Shown one piece after another: positions 22,662 through 35,345 of a stretch of DNA of 64,000 nt. Position numbers and translations under genes: made by a program. Origin of the DNA: Stereum hirsutum FP-91666 SS1 (lineage: Eukaryota > Basidiomycota > Agaricomycetes > Russulales > Stereaceae); the NCBI RefSeq assembly GCF_000264905.1, contig NW_006763139.1:1528313-1592312 (forward strand). The letters run 5' to 3'. Under the pieces are notes generated by a model. It was not told the DNA's origin. It did no database searches and saw only the letters and a list, made by a program, of their open reading frames with translations. How positions within the stretch are numbered: position 1 is the stretch's first letter; each line of letters begins with the position of its first letter.

Positions 22662-23344
22662 CGTTCAATTCGCGGACCTGCGGCGCTTTCGATTTCGGCA
22701 AGCACAAGCGTGTGGACGAATTTTAACCTACGGGGATGCGAACCTTCGGGCGGTCATGAAGCCAGGGAGCGCAGCCGCATTTATAGATGTTCAGCGCAGG
22801 CAATGGGCACTACCGTACTGGTAAAGGATGTAGACGACGTCCGATACCCGCTCTAAATCCCATCGTCTGCTGATACCAATGGACCAGGGTAATCGTGGGT
22901 GAGAGAGGCGGTAAATATTCTAGTTCCCTTGAGCGCTGCGTTATCGTTGAAGCAGACTGCCCAACTTTGAGCCGGGTTCCCTGCGTCCATCGCTGCGTCC
23001 GACCTTGACGGAGATATTCAGGATCTAGTGCAGGCCTCGTTGCGCGCAGACTCGTCGCGTATATTACAGCAGACATGTCAGTATGCTCCGGGAGTGGGTG
23101 TTGAGATAGAGTTAGTCTCGCAAAGGCAGGGTATACAGAATTTCAACGAGCGAGCGTCGAGCGATGAGGTGGCGGAAGCCAATCTAAATCTGAGCACGGT
23201 TGTCCTACCCTTATCCCGACTGACCTTTGCGCCTCCCAGGATCCCACTCCCTGAAAGGACTAGACATCTCCACACGGCTCAAGCACAAGCATCTGAACCA
23301 GGAGCACACTCCATACTATGGGAGACACGAAACCGAAGCCACAC
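22662..23344. other. Intergenic region between two minus-strand genes
   Basis: Promoter of the gephyrin-like gene and 3' flank of the NOL11-like gene. Short ORFs on both strands show no motif. No RNA gene recognised. Confidence 0.4.
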
Positions 23345-26162
23345 TCAAAGTACAAGCTCCTCGACCTGATACAACCCAATAGCCAGCCCCGCCTGCTCAT
23401 GCTGCATCTTCCTCCTCCTCCTCCAATCACCCTGCTGTGCGCTATCCTTCTTCACGCCACCCTGTGCCGCCTCTGCAACGGCCTTCGTCTGGGCTTTAGC
23501 GAACGGCTCCAGAGGACCCCGAAGCTGCTCAGCTTGGTCGATGAGCGCAAGTTCGGGTTCGAGGTGCGATGATATTCGTTTTAGGAGTGTGTGGGAGGAG
23601 GAGAGCTGGAGGAGGGAGAGGAAGGAGGCGTCGAGGATCGTTCTCAAGAACGCTAGGATCTGAATCGGATTCGCTCGAATCAGCTGTGCGTTGAAAATGA
23701 GAGTGAGAGAGACAGACCTTGTCGAGTGGTGGGATGCCGATCGAGCTCGGATTTACTACTGCTTCTAACACCCCTTGCGCGTTCTTCGAAACATCTGTCG
23801 GTAAGAGTGAGGCATCCTTCGAACTCCAGGTCACCAGCCATTCGTCGAGCACCTCCAGTACACAACAGATATCCTCTGCGTCGGACAAGTGGGAGTGAAT
23901 TGCTGCGCGCAAAGCAGCGGGGGACGATGGACACCGAACGCAAGAGGCGAGAACAGTGGAAAGCAACGGCACTTCTCCCTCTGATGAATCAACCTGCATG
24001 GCATCTCCAGATCCCCGTTGTCGATGCGAAGTCACGGCGAGCTTGACCACAGAAATCAGATCTGCCTCAGGGATATCAATGACGTTGTCGATAGCCAACA
24101 TCACAGATTTCTGCAAACAAAGCGTTCAGAAGACAGCGAGCCACAAAGAAGGCAAGAAACTCACCCAATCCTTCCGTGACAGCAGCGCAGGTATCAGACC
24201 GCCTTCGACCATATTCGCGGAGACGACCCGGTGCTCCAATAGGTGATGGACCACCTTCGGGGAGTACGCCGTCACATTTGGTTTTGAGGGTTGAATAACG
24301 ACGTCCAGCAATTGTCGAACAAATTCATGCCCCAGCGACACAGTCGTCGTTCCTCTCTGAAGTTCCCGCGAAGGATAAGATGTCTACCAATCAGTCATCT
24401 CGCACCACCAATAACAAAAAAAAAAGGCACTTCCTGCTTACCTGTGCTTTCTGCTCCTTCTCCGACCATTCAAAGAATGCGACGTCTGCTGCCTCCGGTC
24501 GATTTTGTTCCACAGCAGCCCGCATCGTCTTTACGACATTAGCCCTCGCAGCATCCATCCCTACATGGACGGGCTTCGTACCAGACGCAACTCCCGTCGC
24601 CTTCGCGAGCCACTTCTTAGCACTCTCCGCTCGTCCCATAGCATTAGCTATCGTCGACACAGAAGGCGCAGTATACGGCACGACGAGCACCGTCGACTTC
24701 GGTTTCAGCGCCGAAGAATTCGACGTCATCTTCGCCGTTTTCGGACAAAGCGCCAGTAACGCCTGCGTCGAGGTCGCATACACGAGTTCGACGGAGATGC
24801 CCTCTTTGGGATTGAAAGACACGCTCGAAGGAATAGCGAACGAGTGCGATGCGAGGAGGACGGAGTAGGCGAGGTCCCAAATGAGGAGACAGATTTCCGA
24901 GGTGTGGGAGGGGATGCTGGCGAGGAGGACGTGCGAGGAGCCGAGGGAGAGGAGGGAGAGTTCGTTGGAGGAGCGGTCGGTTAGAGGTTGGGGCGCGGGG
25001 GTTATGGGGCGGAGGCTGGTGAGGTGGAGGGTCGATGGTGTGGATTGAAGGTTTGTGGATCCTGATTCCAACTCTATCCGGAAGGTGGACCAGAGACCAC
25101 GGCGATCTATGTTACGCAGCAACGATTTCAGTGATGCACAAAGATATCTAAATTGAGAGAAGGCGTACCGAGCACGCTGATATACCCCGACGAACTACAT
25201 GAGATGTCCGTGATGCTCTAACCAACTATGAGCTAAACATTACAAGAATCAGGATGTATGGTATGGACTCACAAGTTCTTCCAGTGGCAAAGTCTCTTCC
25301 AAAACTTTGTCTGCGCCATCGACACCAACATCATACACCGACAACCGTATAGACTTCCCCGAACGCAAAAAGAGGACCAGCGCGGAATGTGTGGACGAAT
25401 GCCCGGGGATGAAGTCACACGACTCGTGTACAAACGCAAAGCTCTTCACGACGACGGCGTCTGGTGCAGTTGCAGGCCGAGTATACCGAACGTTCAGTTC
25501 CCCATCTACGACCGTCAAGTCTCCCTGCGGCGAAACCAACAATAAAGACACATCTGGATCGTCGAGCGGATAAATCCGTGCTACTTCATGGGATAGCTAA
25601 AAAGCCAAAATTAACAGGTATTCGGTCAAGGTGAAAAGTAAACCAAACGCACCACGACCACTTTTTTCTCCTGCGAGCGAGAGCGAGAGCTAGAGCTCGA
25701 CTCTCCCGACGCATTTTCAGTCCACATCCAGATCGCCTTCCCACTCTCATGAGGCTCCAATTCCGGCGACGATTTGACGGCCGCATAAGTTTTTCGTAGC
25801 TTGACGCCACCTTCGGTAAGGGTGCGAGTGATCGCGGGGCACGCGAAGGTCGTGGATGGTCCTAATGTATGTGAGCATACGAGATGCAGATTAGACACCT
25901 ATACGAATAAACATAAAGTTCGTCAGCCAGTCTGAGTCGCAGCAGGATTCTTTTTCGCAAAGCGAATAAATCGAGTGTGGCGTACGTCAAGGACATGGAT
26001 TCCATCCCGCTGAGCAGTAACAGCAACGTATCCCTCTCCCTCTCGGCCACCCACTACACTCTGATGCGTCACGAAGACATGCGAGGGGCCCTCCGATTGC
26101 GCGAAGCGGTCGGAGAGGTCGTATGTGGATAGCACGAAAGGATCGCTGATAGAGGCACTCAT
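23345..26162 (-). CDS. NOL11/Utp8-like nucleolar beta-propeller protein (t-UTP, ribosome biogenesis)
   Basis: Multi-exon protein. The likely start ATG 26162 gives SASISDPFVLSTYDLSDRF, followed by repeated strand motifs of an N-terminal beta-propeller: GYVAVTAQRDGIHVLDV, TFACPAITRTL, GKAIWMWTE, VARIYPLDDPDVSLLLVSPQGDLTVVD and SLGSSHVLLASIP. The C-terminal half is helical: EFVRQLLDVVIQPSKPNV, VVHHLLEHRVVSANMVEGGL, CVLEVLDEWLVTW and RTILDASFLSLLQLSSSHTLL. In yeast and animals, Utp8/NOL11 belong to the t-UTP subcomplex needed for rRNA transcription and the small-subunit processome. Assignment rests on architecture and motif flavour, not on a single diagnostic motif. The frame stays open upstream to about 26337 without an ATG, so an extra 5' exon is possible. 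Confidence 0.55.
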
Positions 26163-26950
26163 TCCTTTCGTTCGGCCGTCCGAGTTGGCCGTTTTTTGAC
26201 GAAGTCGAGAAGAAGGAGGGACTGAATCTGGGGTTAGGTCTTCGAAACACGGTAAATTCACCGTCGCCGGCAAGTTGGCGCGCGTTCCTCCTTTCGAGCT
26301 CACCGCGATGATGATGCGCCTGCCAACCGTCACTCACTCATGGTACTCAGAACAGTCAACGGCTTATCCAACACTCAGGATTTGTGGTGATCCAGCATGC
26401 ATGCAATGTATAGTCATAAGTAATCAGAAAAGAGGGATCAAGCGAGGAGATGAGATGATACACATGGTGAAGTAAAATGATAAGTAAAGACGAAGGATGG
26501 CCTGCAAGGAAGATCGAAAAAGTGTGAAAGTGTCGAGAGAGAAAGCGTGAAAGATCGAAAAAGTGCGAAATTCAGTCAGAGAACTCGATAGATGAAAAAA
26601 CGGAGAGAGTGTGAGGGCGAGTAGAAATAAATCAGATCGATATATAAGCGGCTCATGGATGATGGCCACGAATAAAAAAACAGGGAGGAACCAGGGGGGC
26701 AGAGAAGGAAGGTGAGCAGTCAGATCCATATGTGCTGAGACGATAGACTGATAAATGAGTAGATTGAGAACGAGAGACATGACGAGGAGCCAAAAGCAAG
26801 CAAGCAAGCACAGGGAATGAAAGGGAAAACGATCGTAAATGGACATGGACAGTTTCATAATAACAATACCACGCAACAACTAGAGACCTGACGAACGTCT
26901 GTTCAACATCATCGCCACGGATGAATGGGGGGGAGACACCTCGACACACC
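26163..26950. other. Intergenic region with possible upstream exon of the NOL11-like gene
   Basis: 26163-26275 remains open in the NOL11-like frame (NLPCFEDLTPDSVPPSSR) and may be 5' UTR or a coding extension. The rest is purine-rich spacer. No other gene recognised. Confidence 0.4.
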
Positions 26951-29302
26951 TCACTTAGACTTAAACAGCCCAATCCTCCATCCCACCCCCAAACCTCGTA
27001 CTCCCGCCCCAATTCCTCGCCATCCTCGCCTCCGACCTCTCCTCCGCCAAAACGCCCCTACTCGCCCCCGCACCGCCCACATTTCCGCCACCGCCACTAC
27101 TCGCACCCCCCATCCCCCCACCAACCAACTCAACCACCACGCCCCCTCATCTTCCTCCTCCCCCGCCCCCCTCCCTCCCTTCGTATCCGGCCCCCTCTTC
27201 TTCCTCTTCCCCTTCCCCTTCGCTTTCCTATCGAATCCGCGTCCACTACCCCCTCCCGCATACGATTGCGGTAACTCCGCGAACGATATCCGTTTCGGCG
27301 TCGATCGTCCACTCGACGCCGCGCTGCTCTCTGTCCCAGGCCCGCTATGTCTCTGTCCATTCCCATTCCTATGTCCGACCAAACCTCCCAACGTCAACGT
27401 CCCAAGCATCCCTCCGAGCCCTCCGAGCCCTCCACCACCTCCACTACCACTCCCACCACCACTCCCACTACCGCCCGCACCATTACTCCCACTGGCACCA
27501 ACCCCCGTAGGCGTAACCGGGCTCACCGGCGTCCTAGGCTCTCTCGGCGTCCCACTCGCCCCCGCCCCACCCTTCAACGCACTCTGCCTCGGCGGACTCC
27601 TCGCCCTCGTCGAAGTCGTATGCGTCCCCTTCGTAAACAACCTCGAAATACTCGCCGTCGCATTCGAACTCCCAATCGCCGGACCCGGCGCCGGCGTTTT
27701 CGGCATGAACTGTTTCTTCGGCTGTTGTTGTTGCTGCTGTGGAGGAGGAGCGGGAAGGGGAGGAGGAGGGGGAGGAGGTTGATCGTTGAGGATCTTGCGC
27801 AGGGCTTGGAGGGCGAGGATGGGGTCTGTTGAAGAGGAGTTGGAGTTGGAGCCGGATAGGGAGGGCGAGGTGGACGAGGCGGAGAGTTCTTCGATGGGGG
27901 GTGTCATTGCTCGTTTTGACGGTTGGGAAGGTGAGAGTGGGGGTGTCGAGATCCGGAGCAGAGGAGGCGGAGACCTCGAATGCGATTGTAATCGTCTCGT
28001 GAGTCGATCGGGCGAGAGATGAGGTTCTGCGGTCGTCGTCGTGGAGGTGATAGTACTACTATTACTCCCCCGTCTCGTCGATGATGATCTCGAGGGCGAA
28101 GCACGGGTGCGGCCACGATTCGGATATTGCGTCTGCGAAGACCCGTTGGATGATTTGCGCGAGAGGACGGAGGAGAGGAGGGAATAGGCTGGGGTGCTCG
28201 GTTCGGCTGGTTTATCAACCAGTACCGGGGTCGAAGCCGACGCAAGTGGGTTTATAGGATGTGTGAAGGATCTCGATGATGAGGCTGACGATAACGAGGT
28301 ACTATGACTATGGCTGAGCGTATGATTGATTGTGCGTGCGGGTGCGGAGGGTGGAGGCTGAGAGGACGAAGACGAGGAAAGGTCGGCGAAATGAGAAGAG
28401 GAAGCACGGAGGCCGAGGGTCGAGGGTAAGTGCAAGAATGCGTCCGCGTCTGTGGACTCGATGTATTGCGTCAGGGCGCGGGGCGGCGGGGAAACGAGAC
28501 GGTCGCGATCCCATTGGGAGAGTCGAAGGTGGCCGGTGTCGGAGAGGTCGACTTGGGAGTGTGAGTGCGAATGGGAATGGGATACGGTGCGGAGACCAGA
28601 GTTGTTGGAGGAGGAAGAGGAACGATGGGGTGCGTGGCGACGGAGGATAGAATCGTTATGTGTAGGGAGAGACTGGCTGATCGAGCTGGGGCCCGCTTCA
28701 GGGGGAAAGAGACCCTCCACGCCCTTCGTGATCTCATCTAGGTCGTCCATCCATGACTCGTGGTAATTCCTCTCCGAGCGCATACGGGACGAAAGCAACC
28801 GCGCACGATTGTCAAGACTGCGATCGATGCCCTGGTCAGAGTTCAGAAAGGCGAGCGAGGACTGGGTGGACATGGACGACTGCAGAAGCGTATTCGACAT
28901 CTCCAGCGCGTGCACGCTGCGCTCGAGCAGAGAATCGAGATAGGGGTCCGACGCAGAGGCGACCGGCTGCCGTCTTCGAACCTGGGAGGGATAGCGATGT
29001 GGAGAGCGACGGGGGGAGTGTGGGTGTGGGGATATATTTATCGGGATGGGCAGCTCAGAGACGGACTCGTCTGTCTCAGCGTCGGCCTCGTCCGCGCTCT
29101 CTGGGTAGTCTGGCGGTCTGTCCGAGGGCAGGTCGTCGGCTGCCTGCTGTGGTGATTGTTGTTGTTGTTGTTGGGAGCGCAGCCAGGCAGGCTGGGACGA
29201 GTACTCTGGAAGGGTGGCGGTGGTGTCTGAGGAGAGTCTGGAGAGGGAGATGCGCTTGCGGGAGTGCCTGCGCGGGCCCTGGCTAGAATGTGAGGAGTGC
29301 AT
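26951..29302 (-). CDS. Large Ser/Pro-rich, mostly disordered fungal protein
   Basis: Single long ORF of about 783 residues from ATG 29302 (HSSHSSQGPRRHSRKRISLS); the same frame extends to ATG 29452, adding 50 residues of poorer quality, so the start is uncertain. Most of the chain is low complexity in S, P, R, Q, H and T. The most protein-like segment is SDPYLDSLLERSVHALEMSN followed by TLLQSSMSTQSSLAFL (about 28830-28950), predicted helical, then WMDDLDEITKGVEGLF. Near the C-terminus are RISFAELPQSYAGG, a K/G-rich basic stretch and WWLSWLVGG. No catalytic motif is visible. It may be a signalling or cell-polarity scaffold, but I cannot name a function. An overlapping open frame on the plus strand is a codon-bias shadow. 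Confidence 0.6.
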   Translation of the reverse strand: MHSSHSSQGPRRHSRKRISLSRLSSDTTATLPEYSSQPAWLRSQQQQQQSPQQAADDLPSDRPPDYPESADEADAETDESVSELPIPINISPHPHSPRRSPHRYPSQVRRRQPVASASDPYLDSLLERSVHALEMSNTLLQSSMSTQSSLAFLNSDQGIDRSLDNRARLLSSRMRSERNYHESWMDDLDEITKGVEGLFPPEAGPSSISQSLPTHNDSILRRHAPHRSSSSSNNSGLRTVSHSHSHSHSQVDLSDTGHLRLSQWDRDRLVSPPPRALTQYIESTDADAFLHLPSTLGLRASSSHFADLSSSSSSQPPPSAPARTINHTLSHSHSTSLSSASSSRSFTHPINPLASASTPVLVDKPAEPSTPAYSLLSSVLSRKSSNGSSQTQYPNRGRTRASPSRSSSTRRGSNSSTITSTTTTAEPHLSPDRLTRRLQSHSRSPPPLLRISTPPLSPSQPSKRAMTPPIEELSASSTSPSLSGSNSNSSSTDPILALQALRKILNDQPPPPPPPLPAPPPQQQQQQPKKQFMPKTPAPGPAIGSSNATASISRLFTKGTHTTSTRARSPPRQSALKGGAGASGTPREPRTPVSPVTPTGVGASGSNGAGGSGSGGGSGSGGGGGLGGLGGMLGTLTLGGLVGHRNGNGQRHSGPGTESSAASSGRSTPKRISFAELPQSYAGGGSGRGFDRKAKGKGKRKKRGPDTKGGRGAGEEEDEGAWWLSWLVGGWGVRVVAVAEMWAVRGRVGAFWRRRGRRRGWRGIGAGVRGLGVGWRIGLFKSK

Positions 29303-29737
29303 CGGGGGAGACGCGGCGGGATAAAACCCCCTCGACGAGTCAGTCGGCGAGCGCTCCCGAAAGATATCGCAAGTTGGGTCGAAGAGGAAGCTCGCCGTCC
29401 TCTGCGCGAAAACATACGCGCATGACCCTCCAAAGCGTCGCTTGTTTGGCAACTCGGTCCGCCACCTGCCCTAACAGGCGCACCCAGCGCATGCCTCCCC
29501 TCTCACGTCCTTCATTTCTCCTATCGCGCACACACACACCTAATAGGTTGTCAAGGAATATGCATTGTGCGACACAGCGCAATCTAGTAGGTGGGTCTAA
29601 TACGGTACGACGGAACGGTAGCGAGGACGAGGGGATATAAAGAAGATGTGGCGGCAGTCTAATACTAGCTACTGGCGGACGAAAACAGTGTTCGAGGATG
29701 GGCTCCCGACAGACAACACACGGTGCAACCTTATGCA

Positions 29738-31408
29738 TCACGCCAACGCCCTCACAACAGGCGTCGACTCCACCTCAGCCGCGTCGAACGACCCGCCCTC
29801 CCTCTCCAGCTCGGCCTTGTCCAGCCTGTTCAGAATGAACTGCACCGCTGTGTAGAACTTCGGCGTCGTCCACAGGAACGCTCGAGCGTGCTGCGACGCT
29901 ACCTTCTCAAAGTCGGCTGTAAGGGTACAAGCAGTAAGTATCATGATGCGACAAGTCCACTACAACACTTACTCTGCAGCTCCTCGCGCAACGCCAACCA
30001 CATCTTCGTGCGGTCCGTCAACACAGCGTTCACACGCCACCTCGCACACTGTAAGCAAACGCCCGACGTCAGAACGAACCCCCTGTCGCGATAGCTTAAT
30101 AGAGCGCCACTGACCTCCATCATCTGCGCGCGCTCGTTCACCGTCCATACCATCAAGTGCTTATTCCCCGCTTTACACTCCCTAATGAACCTCTGCCCGT
30201 CCACCGTCGCCAGCCCCGCGAACCACATCGAGAACGCACCACAGTGCTCCCAGAAGTACTTGCGCGCGATATAGGGGCTGCCCCCGATATACGACCTCGT
30301 GCAATACGGCATATGTTCCTTCGCGTGCTTGATGAACCGCGGATGCCACAAGCCGAGGATGATTCGCGGCGCGAGCGCCGTCTCCCAGTTCTCGTGCGCC
30401 GACACGATCTTGTGCATGAGCGAGAACAGTCTCGGGGGGTCATTATAGACTTTACAATCGACGTTGAACTTGACGTGATTGTTCTCCGGCTGGCGTCAGA
30501 AGTCAAAAAGCGGAGTCAGTTGACGAGACCGGTTGACACGTCACGGAGTGGAGGAAGGAAGAGGACGAAAGGAAAGGTAAGGAGCGCACCTTCATCAGCA
30601 AGCTCACGGTCTCGGCAAACGTAGGAATCGCCTGCTTGGGCTCCTTTGTGGTCCGAACTTGCTCCATACCGTCTGGACCGTACCACTTCTTGTTCCTGAT
30701 CAGACCTATTACGTCCCATAAACGAAACGCAGCCGTTAATACCAAGCCGCGCTAGGAGGTCACACCACGTCGAAACGTACCATCACTGTCCGTTGTCCTC
30801 TCCAAACCTAAACGAAACAAGGGTGGTGATTCCAGTCAATAGAGAGCATGCGACGGCGCGGGTGAAGGATAGGGCGGTGAGGGAGGGATAGGGATAGGGA
30901 ATGGGAGGGACTGAACGGGGAGTGAAGAAGAGAGAGAGAAGGGTAAAACTGACTGGGGTCATGGAACATGACGACGACATCGTCGAGGGAGACGTGGACG
31001 TCTGGGACATTCGATGGGATCACGGGTCACGGGCGACGAACGCCAATAAATCGGGGTCTTTGGAGGGAATTTAAATACCGCTCTCGATGCCCTCTGCGCC
31101 GTCGCGCATGGCAGCCTCAAAGCTGGCGAGCGTGTTCTCCGGGTATGCGGCCGATGCCTGTTCGTACGACGTGGACGGACCGGAAGGGGGGGTGAGCACG
31201 CGTCAGCGGTCTGCTTCCTAAGGCTCTGCGGCCGTCCGAACGCGTAGGAGTGGATAAACAACTCACACCGCGGTGTCCCCAGCACTCTGCGGACGACGAT
31301 GGAGCGTATGCGTCAGCGAAAGGCGGGTATCGCGTGAATGAGAGATAAGGACGACCGGGGGAAGTTGTACATACCAGGTAAAGCGTCCATCGAAATAGTC
31401 TGCGACAT
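29738..31408 (-). CDS. Glycerophosphodiester phosphodiesterase (GDPD family)
   Basis: The gene starts at ATG 31408 (MSQTISMDALP), splices to ECWGHRG and then to ASAAYPENTLASFEAAMRDG. HRG and the Glu of ENT, with the downstream ESDVHVSLDDVVVMFHD, form the metal and substrate site of GDPD enzymes, which cleave glycerophosphodiesters to glycerol-3-phosphate and an alcohol. Further segments are DGLIRNKKWYG, IPTFAETVSLLM, NHVKFNVDCKVYNDP, ILGLWHPRFIKHAKEHMP, FSMWFAGLATVDGQRFI and KHLMVWTVNERAQMMEAVRWRV, ending VVRALA at 29738. No signal peptide or transmembrane segment, so probably cytosolic. The length of about 350 residues fits fungal Pgc1-like or single-domain GDPDs, which act on phosphatidylglycerol or glycerophosphodiesters. 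Confidence 0.92.
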
Positions 31409-32569
31409 GACTGACAAGGTACTAACGAAGAAGTAAAGAAAAGAAAGAAAGACGAAGAGTTGGGGGAGGGGAGTGGGGGGTGGTGGACGAGACGCGGTGA
31501 CGATCAAACGAGGAGGGTGGGACTTTATATGACGGGGACGAGAAGGACGGTCATTCGAAGTTGGCGGTTCGAAATTTCGACGAGACGCGGTCGCCCCTGT
31601 TCAATTACGTACCGGCGAACGTGGTGGCGCCTATAATACCCACGCCAGACACGTGGGTCGCGTGGCGCACTTTCGTTCAGACCTCCTCCAATCACCGCAC
31701 ACACATGAGCAGAGCCTGAGCACCGTTGCACGACCGACGAGCATGCTCATCCGTCGTTTCCCCTTTTGTAGATGCCCTGTTGAAAACCGTCACCTCGCTC
31801 ACAGAAACTCTCGCTGTTCTTCTTTTTCGTCAATTGTTTTTTTTTTGTTTCAACTCTAATCGGGCCACACACTCCACATCCCCCCATTTAGGCACTCCTC
31901 TTCCTCCCCGCTCGCCCTCGCGTTTATGCAACACAATTTTATCCTGAATAGCCTCGTATCCATCCGCTGTGATATCATCCCCACTAATAGATTCATTGCA
32001 CCGAACGTGCGCGACATGTACAGACTCGCGACGAACGCCGTCTCTGTCTCCACTTCCGTCCCATCTCGCTCAATCTCTCGTTCTCCGTTCCGAGGACGGG
32101 AACTCCCTGCAGGCTACCAGCGCAGAGCCGCCGAGTTGCCGAAGCGAATTTTAAGCTCACAAACCTAATTTTTAAGCCTTTTGAGTTGCGTGTGAATCGC
32201 AATCCGGCTTTCGGCGAGGTGTATGTGCCAGTGTACATGTGTGAGATAAGTTCAAGTGGGTCGTACATGCTGGCAGATGGGAAGTTTTGTCGACATACAG
32301 AACATGCTTTTCGCCGAACGGATAGGCAGATAGTTTTAGGCCTTACTTATGAGTAGGAATGCAGTCCTGCCAAGCTTGAGCTTGAGCTTGAACGATAGTT
32401 GACGATAGCTATAGTATCTTTGTCGGGCGGGATAGCGGGACGGGCACAACTCCAACCCAGAATAAAAGATAAATCCAAAGATGAACACCAGCCCATTCTT
32501 GTCACATTTTCGTGATATCCAAACAAACAAACAAACGGCAAACGAAAACGAAAACGAAAATAATTACCT
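31409..32569. other. Intergenic region, 1.2 kb
   Basis: Promoter of the GDPD gene and 3' flank of the OPT gene. Contains only short ORFs and simple repeats, such as AGCTTG units near 32375 and AAAC/AAACG units at about 32520-32560. No gene recognised. Confidence 0.45.
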
Positions 32570-35345
32570 TCAACACCCCCCACACATCCCATGCCCACAC
32601 CCCCAACAACTCGCCGCGCCCACGCCCGCCGTCCTCAACACCAAACTCACAATACTAATCACGCCCTCCCCGAGCACGAATCCACTCGCGATCACGATCA
32701 ACCTGATACTTTCCCCTCCCTCTCCATGCTGATTCCCCGCTCCTCCCTCCCCATACTTCCTCGCCAACCTCCTCCGATACAGATACTCCACCACCCCACC
32801 TAGCAGCCTCGCGATCGAAAACGACGGCGTGTTCAAGAAGCCAATAGCGAACGCCACACCCGAAGGCAACCACTTCGCCATCCCCCTCACTTTCGCACTA
32901 TGATGCCTCACCGCCCACGTCTTCAGCCCCGCCACCCCCGCAAAAAAGATCGCGAACACGAGCATGAAGATGCCTGAATTTGGGGGCAAGGACCCGTCAC
33001 GGAGGAGACGCGCGAGCGAGAGCCAGACGTAGGCTGTCGGCGCGGGGAAGGAGGGCCCGGGGATGGTGTAGGCGCGGTTGTAGAGGCTGTAGGCCGTCAC
33101 GGTCACGAAGATGGAGAGGGTGGAGCCGATGAGTTGGCCGTAGAATTGGGCGCGGGGGGAGGCTTGGATGAGGTGTCCCGTTTTGAGGTCTTGCATGAGA
33201 TCTCCGGCTCTGGTTCATCGGTTATCGGTCGTCGTTGTGGTGGTCAGTAGGATGAGATGACAGTGAGAAGAGAGGACGAGAGCGAACTTACTGTTGCGCA
33301 CCGGCTTCTGCGACTCCGCCGGCGATGATGTTGGCTACGACGTTTCCTGGCTGGATCACCGCGAAGAGCAACTGACTGATCTTCCCGAGCCCGCTCACGG
33401 GGTTCAAGTCTGTCTCGCCAAGTGCCCTCACGCTATCCCACACATGAACGGTCAATTCAGCTCTAATCCAAACCTAACTGATGAATACGCCACCTACCCG
33501 AGGATACTCAAAATCCCACCCATAACGAACCCGACAACAGTAGCCCACGGCTTAATCCCCTCCGCCCCAAACAAGCCCCAAACGATGATAGTCCCAACGA
33601 CAACACTGACCCCCAGTCCCCAGACCACAATATTATTCGAAACGAGCCTATCCTCCGTCTCGACCTCATTATCGTCTTCCGGCACCGCTTTCTTCCCGCT
33701 CACGAGCTTCAGGACGGAGGTGTACATGACGGGGACGAGGGAGATGACGGAGTCGGAACACATGATGGCGAGGGAGGTCCAGAGGATCCAGCCGCGAGCA
33801 CCGTCGGACATGCTGCCTACGGGTCCTGGAGCCCAGCCTGCGTTGTGGGAGATGGGGGAGAGGATGCCCCAGCCGACTAGCATGCCCTGGGTGGAAGTGT
33901 CAGTATATGAGACGGTGAGACGAGGGATGGAGGTGGGTTTACTAGGTTCATGCTGAGTGTGGTGGGAAAGCCCATGATGATACCTGGAAGACGTGAGCCG
34001 GTTGGAACGATAGACGATTATAAAGCGTACCTTGACCGACATAGGATAAACTCGGTGTGAACGTCCACAACCACTGACTAGCCAAGTACGTTCCAAACAA
34101 CGGAACAGCAAATATCACGGGGAAGAAATACGCTGCAAGCTTAAAGAAATACACCGTATCAACACCACCACCACCACCGATCATGTTAACATTTCTCCAA
34201 ACGCATTGGACATACCGTCAAAACAGCAGACGCCGCAAAGCTCCAAGAGAGCGCCGACCACCCCTCACTAGTGACCGTCTCGCGCACCCTCACCTCCTCG
34301 CGTTCGGCTTCCATCGGTGTCTCTGGAGGTGGAGGGACGTCGATGCCGTCTTCTTCGGATCCAATGGCGGTGTATCCTGAACGTTGACGGAGGGTGCTTG
34401 GGGCTGGTGAAGGGATTTTGTGCAGGACTGAGATGAGCTGGGCGGTGGCTGTTCCGGAAGGAAATGCGAGTTGTTCTTCAATCACCTTTTATACGAAAAC
34501 GAAGAAACATGAAGACAGAAGTAGTGATTTGAGTTGAGTGTGCGTATACAAAGAATTGTGATCAAGGGCCGTACCACTTGTTTACGAAGCGGGGGAGACA
34601 TGAAGACCCTTTGAAGCGAATATAAGCCTGGATGCACCATGACGGTAATAGCAGTATAGAAAACCGAACCCGAAGTAGGCCACCGCGCAGGACCACAGGA
34701 CAGCAGCTATCCAAGACAGTTGAATGGGTGATGATCCATCTTTATCCTCTTCCAACAATCCAAGTGCCGGTATGATGCCTACGAATCCGGCAGCAAGTGG
34801 CATCTAGACGGTCAAGGTAAGCAATATGAGCGAACGAGCTCCGATAGGGGGATGGCCTCAGAACTAGTAAATACGCACTGTGCCAGTCGCGACAGCCGTC
34901 GTCTGAATCACGACGTTCTCTTGAGGAGACATCGGGGTAGGCAACAGTTTCGACACGAGGAAACCGATAAGAGCAGATTGGAGAGACATCCTTCAACAAT
35001 GAACAAACGAGTGGCGTCAGAATGTGGCGCAGACAAAGTCCTGGACCGGCGAAGACGAGATGAGAAGGGACAAACATGCTGATCCATCCTGTTTGAAGTC
35101 CAAAATACAGGTTCGTAAAGCATAGCAAACAGCCGATGAGCAGCCCTAGCAGAACCGCACGAAGCTAGCATTCACGAGTACAGAGACTGTAAGCGTAAGG
35201 ACGATGATAAGTAGGACTGGACTGACGGTGAGCTCAGGGTTTGCTTCCTCGCTCGCTCTCGAGCGGTATTTCCTAGATGAACGTAAGTATCAAGGCCCCC
35301 ATAAAATCGAACAGCGTACCCAGCGATGGAACGTATTCTGTCCAT
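32570..35345 (-). CDS. Oligopeptide/metal-chelate transporter, OPT family (YSL-like)
   Basis: Multi-exon, polytopic membrane protein. Start at ATG 35345 (MDRIRSIAG, spliced to KYRSRASEEANPELT) is my best choice. Then LRAVLLGLLIGCLLCFTNLYFGLQTGWISMMSLQSALIGF, VVIQTTAVATGTMPLAAGFVG, EEQLAFPSGTATAQLI (the family EQLxFPSGTA motif), SYVGQGIIMGFPTTLSMNLGMLVGWG, MCSDSVISLVPVMYTS, ETDLNPVSGLGKISQL, and AEAGAQQAGDLMQDLKTGHL in the last exons. The final exon carries several more helices and ends CGHGMCGGC at 32570. The EAG..QAGDLMQDLKTG signature is that of the YSL-like branch of OPT carriers, which move peptides, glutathione or metal chelates with protons. Substrate unknown. A large acidic hydrophilic loop lies near 34270-34400. 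Confidence 0.92.

Noticed and set aside
26925..27782. Plus-strand Pro-rich 285-codon ORF
   Set aside because: Shadow of the Ser/Gly-rich minus-strand gene; composition mirrors that gene.
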